64,000 nt of DNA from Bacteroidota bacterium (GCA_009773165.1 WOUZ01000002.1:124001-188000); one strand, 5' to 3'. Shown: positions 46,557-56,307, counted from the first letter of the stretch. Numbers and translations are program-made. Notes: generated by a model not told the origin, from the letters alone.

Positions 46557-47600
46557 ATGAATATTGAAAAATCAAAAGTAATTGAGGTTTTAAAGGGTAT
46601 TATCTATTTTGCAAAAGGAGATAACATTGTAGATCTGGGAATGATAGATGAGCTAATAATAAGCGATAACACCTTACGTTTCAGGCTTGTTTTCCCTAAA
46701 TTGGGAGAACCTGCTGTAAATATTGTGAGTAATGCTGCGACGAAAGCTTTGAAAGAGGCTTTTGGTGATTCAACAATTATAGATATAACCCCAATTACTG
46801 AAAAAGAAAAAGGTCGAGGTCCTTTAGCTGGTGTTCGTAATATCATTGCTATTGCATCGGGCAAAGGTGGCGTTGGTAAGTCAACTGTAGCCGCAAATCT
46901 TGCTGTTGCACTCTCACGCACCGGAGCTAAAGTTGGTTTGGTTGATGCAGATATTTATGGTCCTTCTGTTCCAATGATGTTTGGGATTGTTGATGAAGCA
47001 CCCGGAATGATTGAAAAGGAAGGCAAACAAATGATCGTGCCAATTGAAAAGTATGGTATCCGTTTGCTGTCTATTGGTTTTTTTGTCGATACTGATAAAC
47101 CTCTGATTTGGCGTGGGCCAATGGCTACAAGTGCTTTGAACCAATTACTTACGGATGCTGATTGGGGTATTCTTGATTTCTTGATTATTGACCTTCCTCC
47201 TGGAACTGGTGATATTCAGTTGACTTTGGCACAGTCTTATTCCATCACAGGTGCAGTTGTTGTAACAACACCTCAAAAAGTTGCGTTTGCTGATGTCAGG
47301 AGAGCAGCAACAATGTTCAGACAAGAAAAACTTACCATTCCCCTTTTGGGATTGATTGAGAATATGGCTTACTTTACACCGTTGGATATGCCTGAAAAGA
47401 AATATTACATTTTTGGTAAAGGACATGGTGAAGGATTTGCGAATGCACTTGGTATACCTTTAATCGGACAGATTCCAATTGTTGAGCAGATCTCATCATC
47501 AGGTGATAGTGGAAGCCCTATTGCTCTTGATGAAGATTCTCCGGTTGCAAAGGCTTTTTTAGAAGTTGCTTACAAAGTTAAAGAGTTGATAAATAAATAG
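46557..47600 (+). CDS. mrp: Mrp/ApbC family Fe-S cluster carrier ATPase
   Basis: 347 residues from ATG 46557 (a GTG three codons earlier is less likely). An N-terminal MIP18/DUF59 domain (about 1-80) precedes a P-loop ATPase with the deviant Walker A GKGGVGKSTVAANLAVALSR. The CxxC of canonical Mrp is not evident in the C-terminal third, where PEKKYYIFGKGHGEGFANAL stands instead. The family loads or carries iron-sulfur clusters. It precedes the Nfu-like gene by 43 bases, forming an Fe-S operon. Confidence 0.9.
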   Translation: MNIEKSKVIEVLKGIIYFAKGDNIVDLGMIDELIISDNTLRFRLVFPKLGEPAVNIVSNAATKALKEAFGDSTIIDITPITEKEKGRGPLAGVRNIIAIASGKGGVGKSTVAANLAVALSRTGAKVGLVDADIYGPSVPMMFGIVDEAPGMIEKEGKQMIVPIEKYGIRLLSIGFFVDTDKPLIWRGPMATSALNQLLTDADWGILDFLIIDLPPGTGDIQLTLAQSYSITGAVVVTTPQKVAFADVRRAATMFRQEKLTIPLLGLIENMAYFTPLDMPEKKYYIFGKGHGEGFANALGIPLIGQIPIVEQISSSGDSGSPIALDEDSPVAKAFLEVAYKVKELINK

Positions 47601-47643
47601 ATTATTAATGGTTGATTACAACAATCAACATAATTTTAAATGT

Positions 47644-47892
47644 ATGTCAGAACAAAAGGAAATATTAGAAAAGAAGGTTCAGAACCTCATCGAACAGGTA
47701 AGACCTTATCTGCAACAGGATGGAGGCGATATCAATTTTGTGAATATCACAGATGATATGGTCGTAAACGTTGAGCTTACCGGTGCATGTGGGAGCTGTC
47801 CTTACAGCACTATGACCTTAAAAAATGGTGTAGAGAATACGATTCGTAAAGCTATTCCTGAAATTAAAAGTGTAGAAGCTATCAATCTGTAA
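47644..47892 (+). CDS. NifU C-terminal domain (Nfu) iron-sulfur carrier
   Basis: 82 residues from the ATG at 47644; a frame from ATG 47608 adds 12 residues and cannot be excluded. The domain is nearly the entire protein: YLQQDGGDINFVNIT and the cluster-binding pair in GACGSCPYSTMTLKNG. Nfu proteins bind a 4Fe-4S or 2Fe-2S cluster between two subunits and deliver it to enzymes. It is adjacent to mrp, suggesting a shared role. An intrinsic terminator follows. Confidence 0.92.
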   Translation: MSEQKEILEKKVQNLIEQVRPYLQQDGGDINFVNITDDMVVNVELTGACGSCPYSTMTLKNGVENTIRKAIPEIKSVEAINL

Positions 47893-47933
47893 GCTGAATT
47901 CTCGGCAATTTTAAGCTTAAGAAAAAAATAAAG

Positions 47934-47964
47934 CCTTATTGGAGTTTTCCGGTAAGGTTTTTTT
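47934..47964 (+). terminator. mrp-nfu terminator
   Basis: Hairpin with CCTTATTGGA/TCCGGTAAGG (G-T pairs included), 4-base loop, then TTTTTTT. Confidence 0.85.
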
Positions 47965-47990
47965 GTTTAGAAGTCCTGATAACTTTGGAA

Positions 47991-49628
47991 TCAGGAGAGG
48001 TATTTAGCTACAATAGGCATTCTTCGTCCCATGCCAAAAGCTTTGGTTGAAACACGCAATATTGGCGGAGTTTGCTTGCGCTTATATTCGTTTAAGTTAA
48101 CTAACCTTAATACTCTATTCACAGTTTTTTCATCAAAACCTGCCAATATTATTTCGTCAGGCCCTTTTTTTTGCTCAATGTATTGATAAAGAATGGCATC
48201 CAAAATCGCATAATCTGGCAAGCTATCGCTGTCTTTTTGATTTGGGCGAAGTTCAGCAGAAGGCGGTTTTTGAATGGTATTTACCGGAATGATTATTTTG
48301 TGGCGGTTGATATAATTTGCAAGTTCAAAAACTTCAGTTTTATATACATCACCTAAAACCGAAAGACCACCGTTCATATCACCGTAAAGGGTTCCATACC
48401 CAACAGCGGCTTCACTTTTGTTACTGGTATTGAGTAGAATATAGCCGAACTTATTTGATAAAGCCATCAATAAAACCCCTCTGATGCGAGCCTGAATATT
48501 TTCTTCAGTCACATCGAATGGTTTATTATTGAAACTATCTTTTAGCGCATTTGAAAAAGTGTCAAACAGTTGTTCAATGCCAATGGTCTTAACCGGAGAA
48601 TCCAAATTTGAAGCAAGGTCGAGTGCATCATTTACCGAATGATCGGAAGAAAACTGGGATGGCATTAGCAGTCCAAAGACATTTGCAGCGCCTAAAGCCT
48701 CTGCAGCGATTGCCAGCGTAACAGCCGAGTCGATACCACCTGAGAGCCCAAGAATTGCTTTTGAAAATCCCATTTTATGAAAATAGTCACGTACTCCCAT
48801 AACGAGAGCATCATGAATTAAAGCTGTTTTCTCAGGTATTTGCTGCTTATCAGTTGTTAAATCATCATCAAATAACGATTTTGTTTCTATAATTTGAATT
48901 GATTCTTCAAAAAACGGAAGACATTGTGCTAAATACCCATTCCGGTTGAAAGCTAATGAACCACCGTCGAAAAGTAGCTCGGTTTGAGCTCCAACCTGAT
49001 TTACATACAGCAGAGGTATTTTGTATTGATTGACATTAGCCCTTAAGACCTCAAGCCGTGTTAGAGCTTGTTTATGATTAAACGGAGATGCTGCTATATT
49101 TATCATTATATCAGGCTGTTCCCTGATGAGTTCCTCCATTGGGTTTACAGTATAAAGCCTGTTATTCCCAACATCCCAAATGTCCTCACAGATTGTGAGA
49201 GCTATTTTTAATCCTTTAAAGTGCAATACCTCAAATTCTCTTGAGGGTTCAAAATAGCGGTATTCATCAAAAACATCGTAGTTTGGGAGTAATGCTTTTC
49301 GGAAATATTGAATCGATCCCTGATAGCAAAAGGCTGCAGCATTAAACAAAGGTTTTCCTTTAGGGAGGTGATTACGAACAGGAGTCCCTACGATGCAAGC
49401 GATTGTATTACATTCAGCAGCAATGCGTTGAAGTGAATTTTCACAGCGTTGTAAAAAGTCGTCAAACTCAAGAAAATCCTGTGATGGATACCCTCCGATT
49501 GACAATTCAGCAAAAACAACCAAATCAGCCTGTTGAGCAGCTGAGTGATGAATTGCTTGAATTATTTTTTGGGTATTGGCTTCAAAGTTCCCAATATGAA
49601 AATTTTGTTGGGCGAGGGCTATTTTCAC
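47991..49628 (-). CDS. nadE: Glutamine-dependent NAD+ synthetase
   Basis: 545 residues. Amidates nicotinic acid adenine dinucleotide to NAD+, using glutamine as nitrogen source. N-terminal nitrilase-type glutaminase with Glu in FAELSIGGYPSQDFL, Lys in FRKALLPNYDVF and Cys in ALTICEDIWD. C-terminal synthetase with the PP-loop SGGIDSAVTLAIAAE near residue 290 and AVGYGTLYGDMNGGLSVLGD. Shorter than the Mycobacterium type (about 680) and like other Bacteroidota forms. It begins 11 bases after the PorT-like gene and probably shares its transcript. Confidence 0.95.
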   Translation of the reverse strand: MKIALAQQNFHIGNFEANTQKIIQAIHHSAAQQADLVVFAELSIGGYPSQDFLEFDDFLQRCENSLQRIAAECNTIACIVGTPVRNHLPKGKPLFNAAAFCYQGSIQYFRKALLPNYDVFDEYRYFEPSREFEVLHFKGLKIALTICEDIWDVGNNRLYTVNPMEELIREQPDIMINIAASPFNHKQALTRLEVLRANVNQYKIPLLYVNQVGAQTELLFDGGSLAFNRNGYLAQCLPFFEESIQIIETKSLFDDDLTTDKQQIPEKTALIHDALVMGVRDYFHKMGFSKAILGLSGGIDSAVTLAIAAEALGAANVFGLLMPSQFSSDHSVNDALDLASNLDSPVKTIGIEQLFDTFSNALKDSFNNKPFDVTEENIQARIRGVLLMALSNKFGYILLNTSNKSEAAVGYGTLYGDMNGGLSVLGDVYKTEVFELANYINRHKIIIPVNTIQKPPSAELRPNQKDSDSLPDYAILDAILYQYIEQKKGPDEIILAGFDEKTVNRVLRLVNLNEYKRKQTPPILRVSTKAFGMGRRMPIVAKYLS

Positions 49629-49639
49629 GATTAATACAT

Positions 49640-50341
49640 TTAAAAAAGTAATCCGAAATTTAGTTCAATGAAATTGGAAATGGCTTTCTGCTCGATCTCA
49701 GGGTTCACCGAATTTTGATCTTTTAGAATATCAAATATATTATTATCAAATCGCAGTCCTGCTGTTAGTTTTGAAGAGCCGCCCAGGTTGTAATAAACTC
49801 CTCCTCCCAAAATCATGGATTCACGGGTAAAGCGTATCTGTTTGGAAATATCTGTTTTATTAACCTCTTTAAGTACCAGACCATCTTTCATAAACGTATC
49901 GTCTGCCTTTGCACTCGTGTTAATTGCAAGTGCCAGACCAGCTTCACCATAAATTACAAAACCAGAAATCTCGTTGGTTTTCATCCTCAACACAGCAGGA
50001 AGCTGAATGTATTTTAAATGAATAACCCTGTTCATTGTCCCGGTGACCAATGAAGAAACTTCTTCTGATGGATTTGTTTTGTGTGGATAGCTATATGCCC
50101 CATTCATATAAATTACGTTGAATCCGGTTTGCGCTGAGTAGTTTTCCATCAAGTGAATATCAGCAACAAAGCCCCAGTTAAAGCCTGTTTTTGTTCCATC
50201 CCGAAAGTAGTTTTCCGAATCTGGTTTAATCCATCCAATGGAAGGTCCTAATTTGAAACCAAATTGAAAAGCCTTTTCCTGAGCATGAGACAGAAAGCTG
50301 AAAGTGAAAAGCAGAACAATAGCAACTATGAAGTGTTTCAT
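49640..50341 (-). CDS. PorT-family outer-membrane beta-barrel protein
   Basis: 233 residues with signal peptide (ends FLSHAQ). Strand pattern of a PorT/outer-membrane beta-barrel family protein: FQFGFKLGPSIGWIKPDSEN, FNWGFVADIHLMENYSAQTG, IKYIQLPAVL-like segment HLKYIQLPAVLRMKTNEISG, and terminal strand NFIELNFGLLF. PorT in Porphyromonas is a T9SS component, but many family members are not, so no T9SS role is claimed. It is the first gene of an operon with nadE; a -7 element (TACCTTTG, minus) lies at 50368-50375. Confidence 0.8.
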   Translation of the reverse strand: MKHFIVAIVLLFTFSFLSHAQEKAFQFGFKLGPSIGWIKPDSENYFRDGTKTGFNWGFVADIHLMENYSAQTGFNVIYMNGAYSYPHKTNPSEEVSSLVTGTMNRVIHLKYIQLPAVLRMKTNEISGFVIYGEAGLALAINTSAKADDTFMKDGLVLKEVNKTDISKQIRFTRESMILGGGVYYNLGGSSKLTAGLRFDNNIFDILKDQNSVNPEIEQKAISNFIELNFGLLF

Positions 50342-50367
50342 TTGAAAATGAGGTTATTTTTATGTTG

Positions 50368-50375
50368 CAAAGGTA
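50368..50375 (-). promoter_or_regulatory. -7 element of the PorT-like/nadE operon
   Basis: Minus-strand TACCTTTG 27 bases before the start codon; no clear -33 element. Confidence 0.45.
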
Positions 50376-50525
50376 ATAAAATCGAGGGAAATGTATTTAG
50401 TTCCTGCTCTTCTTGCATCAATGGAACTCCAGGTTAAAACTCTTTTTAATAAACAAGATAATCTTATTATAGCTATATGTTCAAAACTCAAACGGAAATC
50501 AAATTATGCTCTTTCGATTTAAAAG

Positions 50526-50555
50526 TTTGCCAGTAAAGTTGCTTTTGTACATTTG
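50526..50555 (+). promoter_or_regulatory. Promoter of the DppC-like permease
   Basis: TTTG (50526-50529), 18 bases, TACATTTG (50548-50555). The leader would be only about ten nucleotides. Confidence 0.65.
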
Positions 50556-50569
50556 CACAAAGCTTTAAA

Positions 50570-51808
50570 ATGGGTCGTTTTTTTTCAAAACATAACAACA
50601 TTTCAGCGTTTGGCACCTCTCCCGGACGTATAGCCTGGCGAAAATTCAGGAGAGATAGTGTAGGTATGTCAGCCCTTTTCATCATAGTTGTTGTTTCACT
50701 GGTAGCCATATTGGGATATCTGATTTCCCCGGATCAAACGCCATATGCCAACAGGCAGATTCTTGAAATTGGCACTGCCAAACCCGGATTTCAAATCAAC
50801 ATGCTGAAAATCAGGCAAAGCGACAAACAAGAAACATACTCATTTTTTAATCGCATGCTTTTTGGAAGAAAAGATAACTATTTGATGATTCCTTTCAGCA
50901 CGTTCGAATTTGCCGCTGATAGTATCATCCTAACTGGCTATGTGCCTGATGATGAAGAAATACCCGAAATAGTGTCATACAGGTTAATCGATATTGTTGA
51001 TGTTGATGAGAAGCTTGACTATTGTTTTACATCAGACTCGGTTTTTGCAACAATGAAAGGTGGAGTGAAATTTTCAGAATCTGTCAACGTATTGAAAAAG
51101 AGTGTTTTGACAGATTGTATAATTGTAAAGAAATATTATTTGGGCACAGATCAGTTTGGCCGTGATATGTTAAGTCGACTAATGATTGGTTCACGAGTCA
51201 GTTTATCAGTTGGTTTTATCTCCGTACTTATTTCTTTGGTAATTGGAATAACAATTGGAAGTATTGGAGGATATTTTCGTGGAAGTGTGGATCAGATCGT
51301 GGTTTGGCTAATTAATGTCGTTTGGTCAGTACCCACATTATTGCTTGTTATTGCAATAACTTTTGCGCTTGGTAAGGGTTTTTGGCAGGTTTTTATTGCC
51401 GTTGGACTTACAATGTGGGTGGAGGTTGCCCGGGTTGTCAGAGGACAGATGCTAAGTATCCGGGAAAAGGAATATGCTGAAGCAGCAACAGCATTGGGTT
51501 TTTCACATACACGTATCATTCTCAGGCATTTGATCCCTAATGTTATGAGTCCGGTGATTGTTATTTCTGCAGCAAATTTTGCTTCAGCCATACTCATCGA
51601 GGCAGGATTGAGTTTTTTGGGTTTAGGTGTTCAGCCTCCCGTTCCGTCATGGGGTAGCATGATCAAGGAAAACTATGCTTTTATTATTCTTGATGCTGCT
51701 TACCTTGCTGTTTTACCCGGGATTGCAATCATGTTGCTAGTCCTGTCTTTTATGCTGGTAGGCAATGCGTTACGTGATGCATTGGACGTGCGAAGTCAAT
51801 CTAACTAA
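50570..51808 (+). CDS. Peptide ABC transporter permease, DppC/OppC-like, with a large insertion
   Basis: 412 residues; DppC proteins are usually about 300. An N-terminal segment precedes the first membrane helix (about 32-52). Then comes an extracytoplasmic insertion of about 140 residues (EIGTAKPGFQINMLKI through VKKYYLGTDQFGRDMLSRLM), followed by the normal permease domain with the EAA-type loop EYAEAATALGFSHTRIILRH. The partner permease, ATPases and binding protein are not near, so this subunit is orphaned in the window. Similar long forms occur in Bacteroidota, where the insertion is of unknown function. Confidence 0.88.
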   Translation: MGRFFSKHNNISAFGTSPGRIAWRKFRRDSVGMSALFIIVVVSLVAILGYLISPDQTPYANRQILEIGTAKPGFQINMLKIRQSDKQETYSFFNRMLFGRKDNYLMIPFSTFEFAADSIILTGYVPDDEEIPEIVSYRLIDIVDVDEKLDYCFTSDSVFATMKGGVKFSESVNVLKKSVLTDCIIVKKYYLGTDQFGRDMLSRLMIGSRVSLSVGFISVLISLVIGITIGSIGGYFRGSVDQIVVWLINVVWSVPTLLLVIAITFALGKGFWQVFIAVGLTMWVEVARVVRGQMLSIREKEYAEAATALGFSHTRIILRHLIPNVMSPVIVISAANFASAILIEAGLSFLGLGVQPPVPSWGSMIKENYAFIILDAAYLAVLPGIAIMLLVLSFMLVGNALRDALDVRSQSN

Positions 51809-52620
51809 ACCGATAGATCGTAATCCCTAAGTGCGTTATTCAAAGAAGTTTTTGTGTCGGTTGAAGCTTTTCTTTTTCCAATAATGAGTGCACAGGCTAC
51901 CTGAAAGTCACCAGCAGGAAAAGATTTTGTTACCGTACCTGGAATAACTACCGACCTCTCAGGAACAACACCTTTGAACTCTACCGGAGTTGAACCACTC
52001 ACATCAATGATTCTTGTTGACTGAGTGAGAACAACATTGGCGCCCAAAACAGCTTCTTTTTCAACTCTGACTCCTTCAACCACAATACAGCGCGATCCGA
52101 TGAAACAATTGTCCTCAATAATTACCGGAGCTGCCTGAACTGGTTCAAGTACACCACCGATGCCAACACCACCACTTAAATGCACGTTTTCTCCAATTTG
52201 AGCGCATGAGCCAACTGTAGCCCAGGTGTCAACCATTGTGCCACTGCCAATCCATGCTCCAATATTAACATAAGAAGGCATTAAAATGACGCCAGGAGAT
52301 AGAAAGGAACCGTATCGCGCAATTGCATGTGGTACAACCCTCACGCCAAGTTTATCATAGTTGTTTTTTAATGGGATCTTATCATGAAATTCCATAGGAC
52401 CAGCTTCAAAAACTTGCATTTTTTTTATGGGAAAATACAAAATCACTGCTTTTTTAACCCATTCATTAACAATCCATACATTATTTATCCTTTCGGCTAC
52501 CCGTAATGATCCGATATCGAGTAACCTAACAACTTCTTCAATAGACTGTTGATAAGCAGGTTGTTGAATTAAGGAGCGATCGAGCCAGGCTTTTTCGATG
52601 TTATTTTTGAGATTTTCCAT
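51805..52620 (-). CDS. dapD: Tetrahydrodipicolinate N-succinyltransferase
   Basis: 271 residues (E. coli DapD 274). Second committed step of the succinylase route to diaminopimelate and lysine. The open frame extends 21 codons upstream; the ATG at 52620 matches the family N-terminus. Left-handed beta-helix with hexapeptide repeats (GAWIGSGTMVDTWATVGSCA, IGENVHLSGGVGIGGVLEPV). Overlaps the convergent permease gene by four bases. Consistent with aspartate kinase at 16.5 kb. Confidence 0.95.
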   Translation of the reverse strand: MENLKNNIEKAWLDRSLIQQPAYQQSIEEVVRLLDIGSLRVAERINNVWIVNEWVKKAVILYFPIKKMQVFEAGPMEFHDKIPLKNNYDKLGVRVVPHAIARYGSFLSPGVILMPSYVNIGAWIGSGTMVDTWATVGSCAQIGENVHLSGGVGIGGVLEPVQAAPVIIEDNCFIGSRCIVVEGVRVEKEAVLGANVVLTQSTRIIDVSGSTPVEFKGVVPERSVVIPGTVTKSFPAGDFQVACALIIGKRKASTDTKTSLNNALRDYDLSV

Positions 52621-52704
52621 TTCTTCCAAATTCTGTTTAATTGGCGAAAGTACAAAACCAGCTCCAAATGAGAGGGATAACAATGGCGTTAACTGAAAAA
52701 ATCG

Positions 52705-52712
52705 TAAATTTG
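52705..52712 (+). promoter_or_regulatory. -7 element of the ruvX-def operon
   Basis: TAAATTTG, 24 bases before the ATG at 52737. It lies inside the frame that extends upstream to 52641 and therefore supports the shorter start. Confidence 0.5.
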
Positions 52713-52736
52713 CCGCTTAATTTGAGAAACTTAAAC

Positions 52737-53165
52737 ATGGGGCGTATTTTAGCAATTGACTATGGCCAAAAGCGAAGCGGAATCGCAGTAACCGATCCTT
52801 CCCAACTCATTGCCAATGGATTGGAAACTGTGGCCAGTAAAGATCTGCTTAGCTATATACAATCATACATGTTAAAGGAACAGGTTGATTGCATCGTAGT
52901 AGGCGAGCCCAAGGATATGCAAAATACGGCTTCAGATGCATCCCGGTTTGTAGACCCTTTTGTAAGAAGACTGAAAGCACTATTTCCTGAACAACAGATT
53001 GAGCGTTATGACGAACGCTTTACTTCCAAAATGGCTTTTCAGAGCATGATTGATGCCGGATTGAGTAAGAAAAAACGTCAGAACAAAGCCTTAATTGATA
53101 CAATTAGCGCAACCATTATGTTGCAATCATATATGGAATTTATAAAAAATAAGAAGTTTAATTAA
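52737..53165 (+). CDS. ruvX: Holliday-junction resolvase-like RuvX (YqgF)
   Basis: 142 residues. Processes 16S rRNA precursor ends and has an RNase-H-like resolvase fold. The start GRILAIDYGQKRSGIAVTD carries the first catalytic Asp; VVGEPKDMQNTASDASRFV and YDERFTSKMAFQSM carry the others. The frame is open 32 codons upstream, but that sequence is not family-like and holds the -7 element. One base separates its stop codon from def, so the genes are translationally linked. Confidence 0.94.
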   Translation: MGRILAIDYGQKRSGIAVTDPSQLIANGLETVASKDLLSYIQSYMLKEQVDCIVVGEPKDMQNTASDASRFVDPFVRRLKALFPEQQIERYDERFTSKMAFQSMIDAGLSKKKRQNKALIDTISATIMLQSYMEFIKNKKFN

Positions 53166-53166
53166 T

Positions 53167-53739
53167 ATGATTTTACCCATTGTTGCTTATGGTCACCCAA
53201 CACTTAAAAAGGTGGCTGTTGATATAGAAGCAGACTATCCTAATCTTACTAAACTCATTGACGACATGTGGGAAACCATGTACAATGCCAATGGTGTTGG
53301 ATTGGCTGCACCACAGGTAAATCAATCTATTAGGTTGTTTGTAGTTGATGCCACTCCATATGCAGATGAGCATGATGAAGCGAATGGATTCAAGAAGGTT
53401 TTTATCAATGCGCACATTGAAGAAATGTCAGACCCTGAAGTCGTGATGTCGGAAGGTTGTTTGAGTATTCCCGGAATGAGCGAAGATGTGACCCGAAAGG
53501 ATAGTATTTTAATAAGTTACGTGGATGAAAATTTTCATCAACATACCGAGAAATACGAAGGATTTATTGCAAGGGTAATACAGCATGAATATGATCACAT
53601 CGACGGAGTATTGTATGTGGATCGGCTGACATCATTCAGAAAAATATTGCTGAAAGGCAAGCTGCGCGACATTTCTGAAGGAAAAGTGGATGTAGATTAC
53701 AGGATGATTTTTCCCGCATTAAGAAGGAAACAACGTTAA
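53167..53739 (+). CDS. def: Peptide deformylase
   Basis: 190 residues. Removes the N-formyl group from nascent proteins. All three motifs are intact: GVGLAAPQ (near 44), EGCLSIPG (near 96, Cys metal ligand) and QHEYDHIDG (near 139, His metal ligands and catalytic Glu). Short inserted loop PYADEHDEANGFKKVF, as in other Bacteroidota. Second gene of the ruvX operon. Confidence 0.97.
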   Translation: MILPIVAYGHPTLKKVAVDIEADYPNLTKLIDDMWETMYNANGVGLAAPQVNQSIRLFVVDATPYADEHDEANGFKKVFINAHIEEMSDPEVVMSEGCLSIPGMSEDVTRKDSILISYVDENFHQHTEKYEGFIARVIQHEYDHIDGVLYVDRLTSFRKILLKGKLRDISEGKVDVDYRMIFPALRRKQR

Positions 53740-53749
53740 TTTAAATAAG

Positions 53750-54274
53750 ATGAAACGACTAAAGGTTTTAATTGTTTTTGGGGTAATTATTTTAGCTATT
53801 TCTTGTCAAAATAATAAACAAGCAAAAGTTCTTTCTGCCAAAGAAAAAATAGAACTGCTTGAATCAAAACTATTTGGACAAGAAAGTCAATATAATTCAG
53901 CTGATGCCTTGCAACTTATGCAACTTTATGAACGGTATGCTGATTCGCTACCTGCTGATCCACTTTCTGCTGAATACCTTTTTAAAGCTGCTGATATCAG
54001 CTTATACCAGCGTGAAGGGCAATTAACGCTTGCACTTTTAGAAAAGCTCATCGAAAACTATCCTGGCCATCCACATGTTGCAATGAGCACTTTTCTGAAG
54101 GCGTTTGTTTACGACACAAGACTCAATGATACCGCCTCTGCACGGAGGTATTACAATGAATTTATTGAGAAATTCCCCGACAATGAGTTTGCTGACGACG
54201 CAAACAATGCAATACGAAATCTTGGAAAATCCCCTGAGGAGTTGATTCGAGAATTTGAGAAAATGAATGAATAG
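53750..54274 (+). CDS. Lipoprotein with TPR-like repeats
   Basis: 174 residues. Lipoprotein signal with Cys at position 20 (ILAISC). The rest is helical with repeat-like spacing: SAEYLFKAADISLYQREGQL, FLKAFVYDTRLNDTASARRY and EKFPDNEFADDANNAIRNLG, resembling the tetratricopeptide half of YbgF/CpoB. Ten bases after def, so in the same operon; the link to deformylase is probably only positional. Confidence 0.8.
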   Translation: MKRLKVLIVFGVIILAISCQNNKQAKVLSAKEKIELLESKLFGQESQYNSADALQLMQLYERYADSLPADPLSAEYLFKAADISLYQREGQLTLALLEKLIENYPGHPHVAMSTFLKAFVYDTRLNDTASARRYYNEFIEKFPDNEFADDANNAIRNLGKSPEELIREFEKMNE

Positions 54275-54415
54275 GTTCTGAGTCTTATATTCTTTAGAGC
54301 CGATAAAGAATCAAGAACAACCTGATTTTCTTTTTAACAGAATCGATTCTTATTTTGTTTTTGTTCAATCTTAAGATTTTTACCAACTTTGGCTTTCTTT
54401 ACAAAATGAGTAAAT

Positions 54416-54453
54416 AAAAAACCACCCCAGCTTAGATGTCGGGGTGGTTTTTT
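54416..54453 (-). terminator. RNase Y operon terminator, symmetrical
   Basis: Stem AAAAAACCACCCC / GGGGTGGTTTTTT with a 12-base loop. It suits rny on the minus strand and could also stop the ruvX operon. The gap 54275-54415 is otherwise empty. Confidence 0.9.
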
Positions 54454-54473
54454 GTTTGATAATAAGAAGTGGC

Positions 54474-56042
54474 TTATTTAGCGTAGCTAACAGCTCTTGT
54501 TTCCCGTATTACAGTTATTTTTATCTGACCTGGATAAGTCATCTCAGTTTGGATTTTTTTGGAGAGGTCGAAAGCCAGTTTATCAGCATCGGAATCAGAG
54601 ATTTGATCAGCTCCAACAATCACGCGCAATTCACGGCCAGCTTGAATGGCATATGTTTTAACAACACCATCATATGCAAGAGCCATTTCTTCAAGTTTTT
54701 TAAGTCGTTGAATATATGCCTCAACCACTTCACGACGAGCACCTGGCCTTGCCCCGGATATGGCATCACAAACCTGCACAATTGGTGCAATAAGTGTTTC
54801 CATTTCAATCTCATCATGATGGGCTCCGATAGCATTACAAACGTCAGGTTTTTCTTTGAATTTTTCGGCAATTTTCATCCCCAAAATAGCATGTGGTAAT
54901 TCAGCCTCATTGGTTTCTGCTATTTTGCCAATATCATGAAGGAGTCCTGCCCGTTTAGCTGTTTTAACATTTAGTCCAAGCTCAGCAGCCATTGTAGCAC
55001 TCAGTTTTGCAACTTCAATAGAGTGTTGAAGCAGGTTTTGACCATAGGAAGAACGGTATTTCATTCTACCAACCATTTTTATCAAATCAGGATGCAGGTT
55101 ATGAATTCCCAGGTCAATAACAGTACGTTTACCTGTTTCAATTATTTCCTGCTCGATTTGTTTCTCTGTTTTAGTAACAACTTCTTCAATACGGGCCGGA
55201 TGAATACGACCATCGGTTACAAGTTTATGCAACGATAGCCGCGCAATCTCACGTCTCACCGGATCGAAACCAGAAAGCAGGATTGCATCAGGACTGTCGT
55301 CAATAATTATTTCAACACCTGTCAAAGCCTCCAAAGCACGAATATTTCGTCCCTCACGACCAATGATCCGACCTTTAATTTCGTCACTTTCAATATTGAA
55401 AACAGTGACAGTGTTTTCAATAGTATGTTCAGCAGCAGTACGTTGTATAGTTTCAACAACAATTTTTCGGGCATCTGAAGCCGCTGTCATTTTAGCCTCT
55501 TCAGTGATTTCTTTTATATAAATCATTGCTTCTGCTCTTGCTTCCTCTTTCAAACCTTCGATCAGCTGTTCTTTTGCTTCGTTGGCTGAAAGTCCTGAGA
55601 TATGTTCGAGTTGCTTTAAATGTTGTTCCTGAACTTTGGACAGTTCTTCTTTTAACTTATCCATTTCTTCCTGTCGTTTTGTAACGAGGGCAGTTTGGTC
55701 AGTAAGCACTTGTTTTTGTTGCTGATACTCTTTTTGCTTACGGTTAAACTCTTCAAATTTTTGGTTAAGAGCTTGTTCACGCTGCTGATTTTTATTTTCT
55801 GCTTTTTGTATTTCACGGGTTTTTTCTCCCGTTACTTTATCATGTTCAGCTTTGAGTTGCAGAAACTTTTCTTTGGCCTGAAGCATCTTCTCTTTTTTGA
55901 TGACTTCAGATTTTTCCTTGGTCTCCTCGAGCAATGCTTCACTTTTTTTGAGAATTGCTTTTCGAAGTACAGTTGCTGTTAATACACCTCCTGCTATACC
56001 GCCCGCAAAAAGCAAGACAGCATAAATGATGATTCCTTCCAT
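54474..56042 (-). CDS. rny: Ribonuclease Y
   Basis: 522 residues. Membrane-anchored endoribonuclease that starts mRNA decay. N-terminal membrane helix (about 4-24), a long coiled coil (30-190, many Lys/Glu/Gln), a KH domain ([20 protein letters not shown]), then an HD domain with the metal His-Asp in [11 protein letters not shown]. Last gene of the strand that includes the coiled-coil gene, zapA and 6S RNA. The latter lies just upstream, between zapA and rny. Confidence 0.96.
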   Translation of the reverse strand: MEGIIIYAVLLFAGGIAGGVLTATVLRKAILKKSEALLEETKEKSEVIKKEKMLQAKEKFLQLKAEHDKVTGEKTREIQKAENKNQQREQALNQKFEEFNRKQKEYQQQKQVLTDQTALVTKRQEEMDKLKEELSKVQEQHLKQLEHISGLSANEAKEQLIEGLKEEARAEAMIYIKEITEEAKMTAASDARKIVVETIQRTAAEHTIENTVTVFNIESDEIKGRIIGREGRNIRALEALTGVEIIIDDSPDAILLSGFDPVRREIARLSLHKLVTDGRIHPARIEEVVTKTEKQIEQEIIETGKRTVIDLGIHNLHPDLIKMVGRMKYRSSYGQNLLQHSIEVAKLSATMAAELGLNVKTAKRAGLLHDIGKIAETNEAELPHAILGMKIAEKFKEKPDVCNAIGAHHDEIEMETLIAPIVQVCDAISGARPGARREVVEAYIQRLKKLEEMALAYDGVVKTYAIQAGRELRVIVGADQISDSDADKLAFDLSKKIQTEMTYPGQIKITVIRETRAVSYAK

Positions 56043-56080
56043 ATCATTTTTTCGTTGTTAAGTTAATAATGGAAGAAGGT

Positions 56081-56273
56081 AAAAAAATACCCACCAGTGC
56101 TCAAGGAGTACGTAAACTCCTCTACGACACGTTTTAGGCGCCTCGCTGATCAAACGTCCAATGGCCTGCAGTGCAGACTTCCCTAAGGAATAAGGCCTGT
56201 TTTCTCAACCAAGAGCGATCCCGGTACATTTGTAATGTTGAGTTTACAATCTGTTGAATACGGCGGGTATTAT
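56081..56273 (-). ncRNA. ssrS: 6S RNA
   Basis: About 190 nt on the minus strand. The ends pair as a long closing stem: AATACCCGCC at 56271-56262 with GGTGGGTATT at 56096-56087 approx, followed by seven T as terminator. The inner part has two long imperfect stems around an open region (GTTGAGAAAACAGGCC on one side), matching the promoter-mimicking bubble of 6S RNA. Family knowledge: it sequesters housekeeping RNA polymerase in stationary phase. Position right after zapA is the same as in Proteobacteria. No separate promoter was found, so it may be processed from the zapA transcript. Confidence 0.85.
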
Positions 56274-56307
56274 CTTTTTCAAAGAACGCTTTTGAACTTC
56301 GATTATT

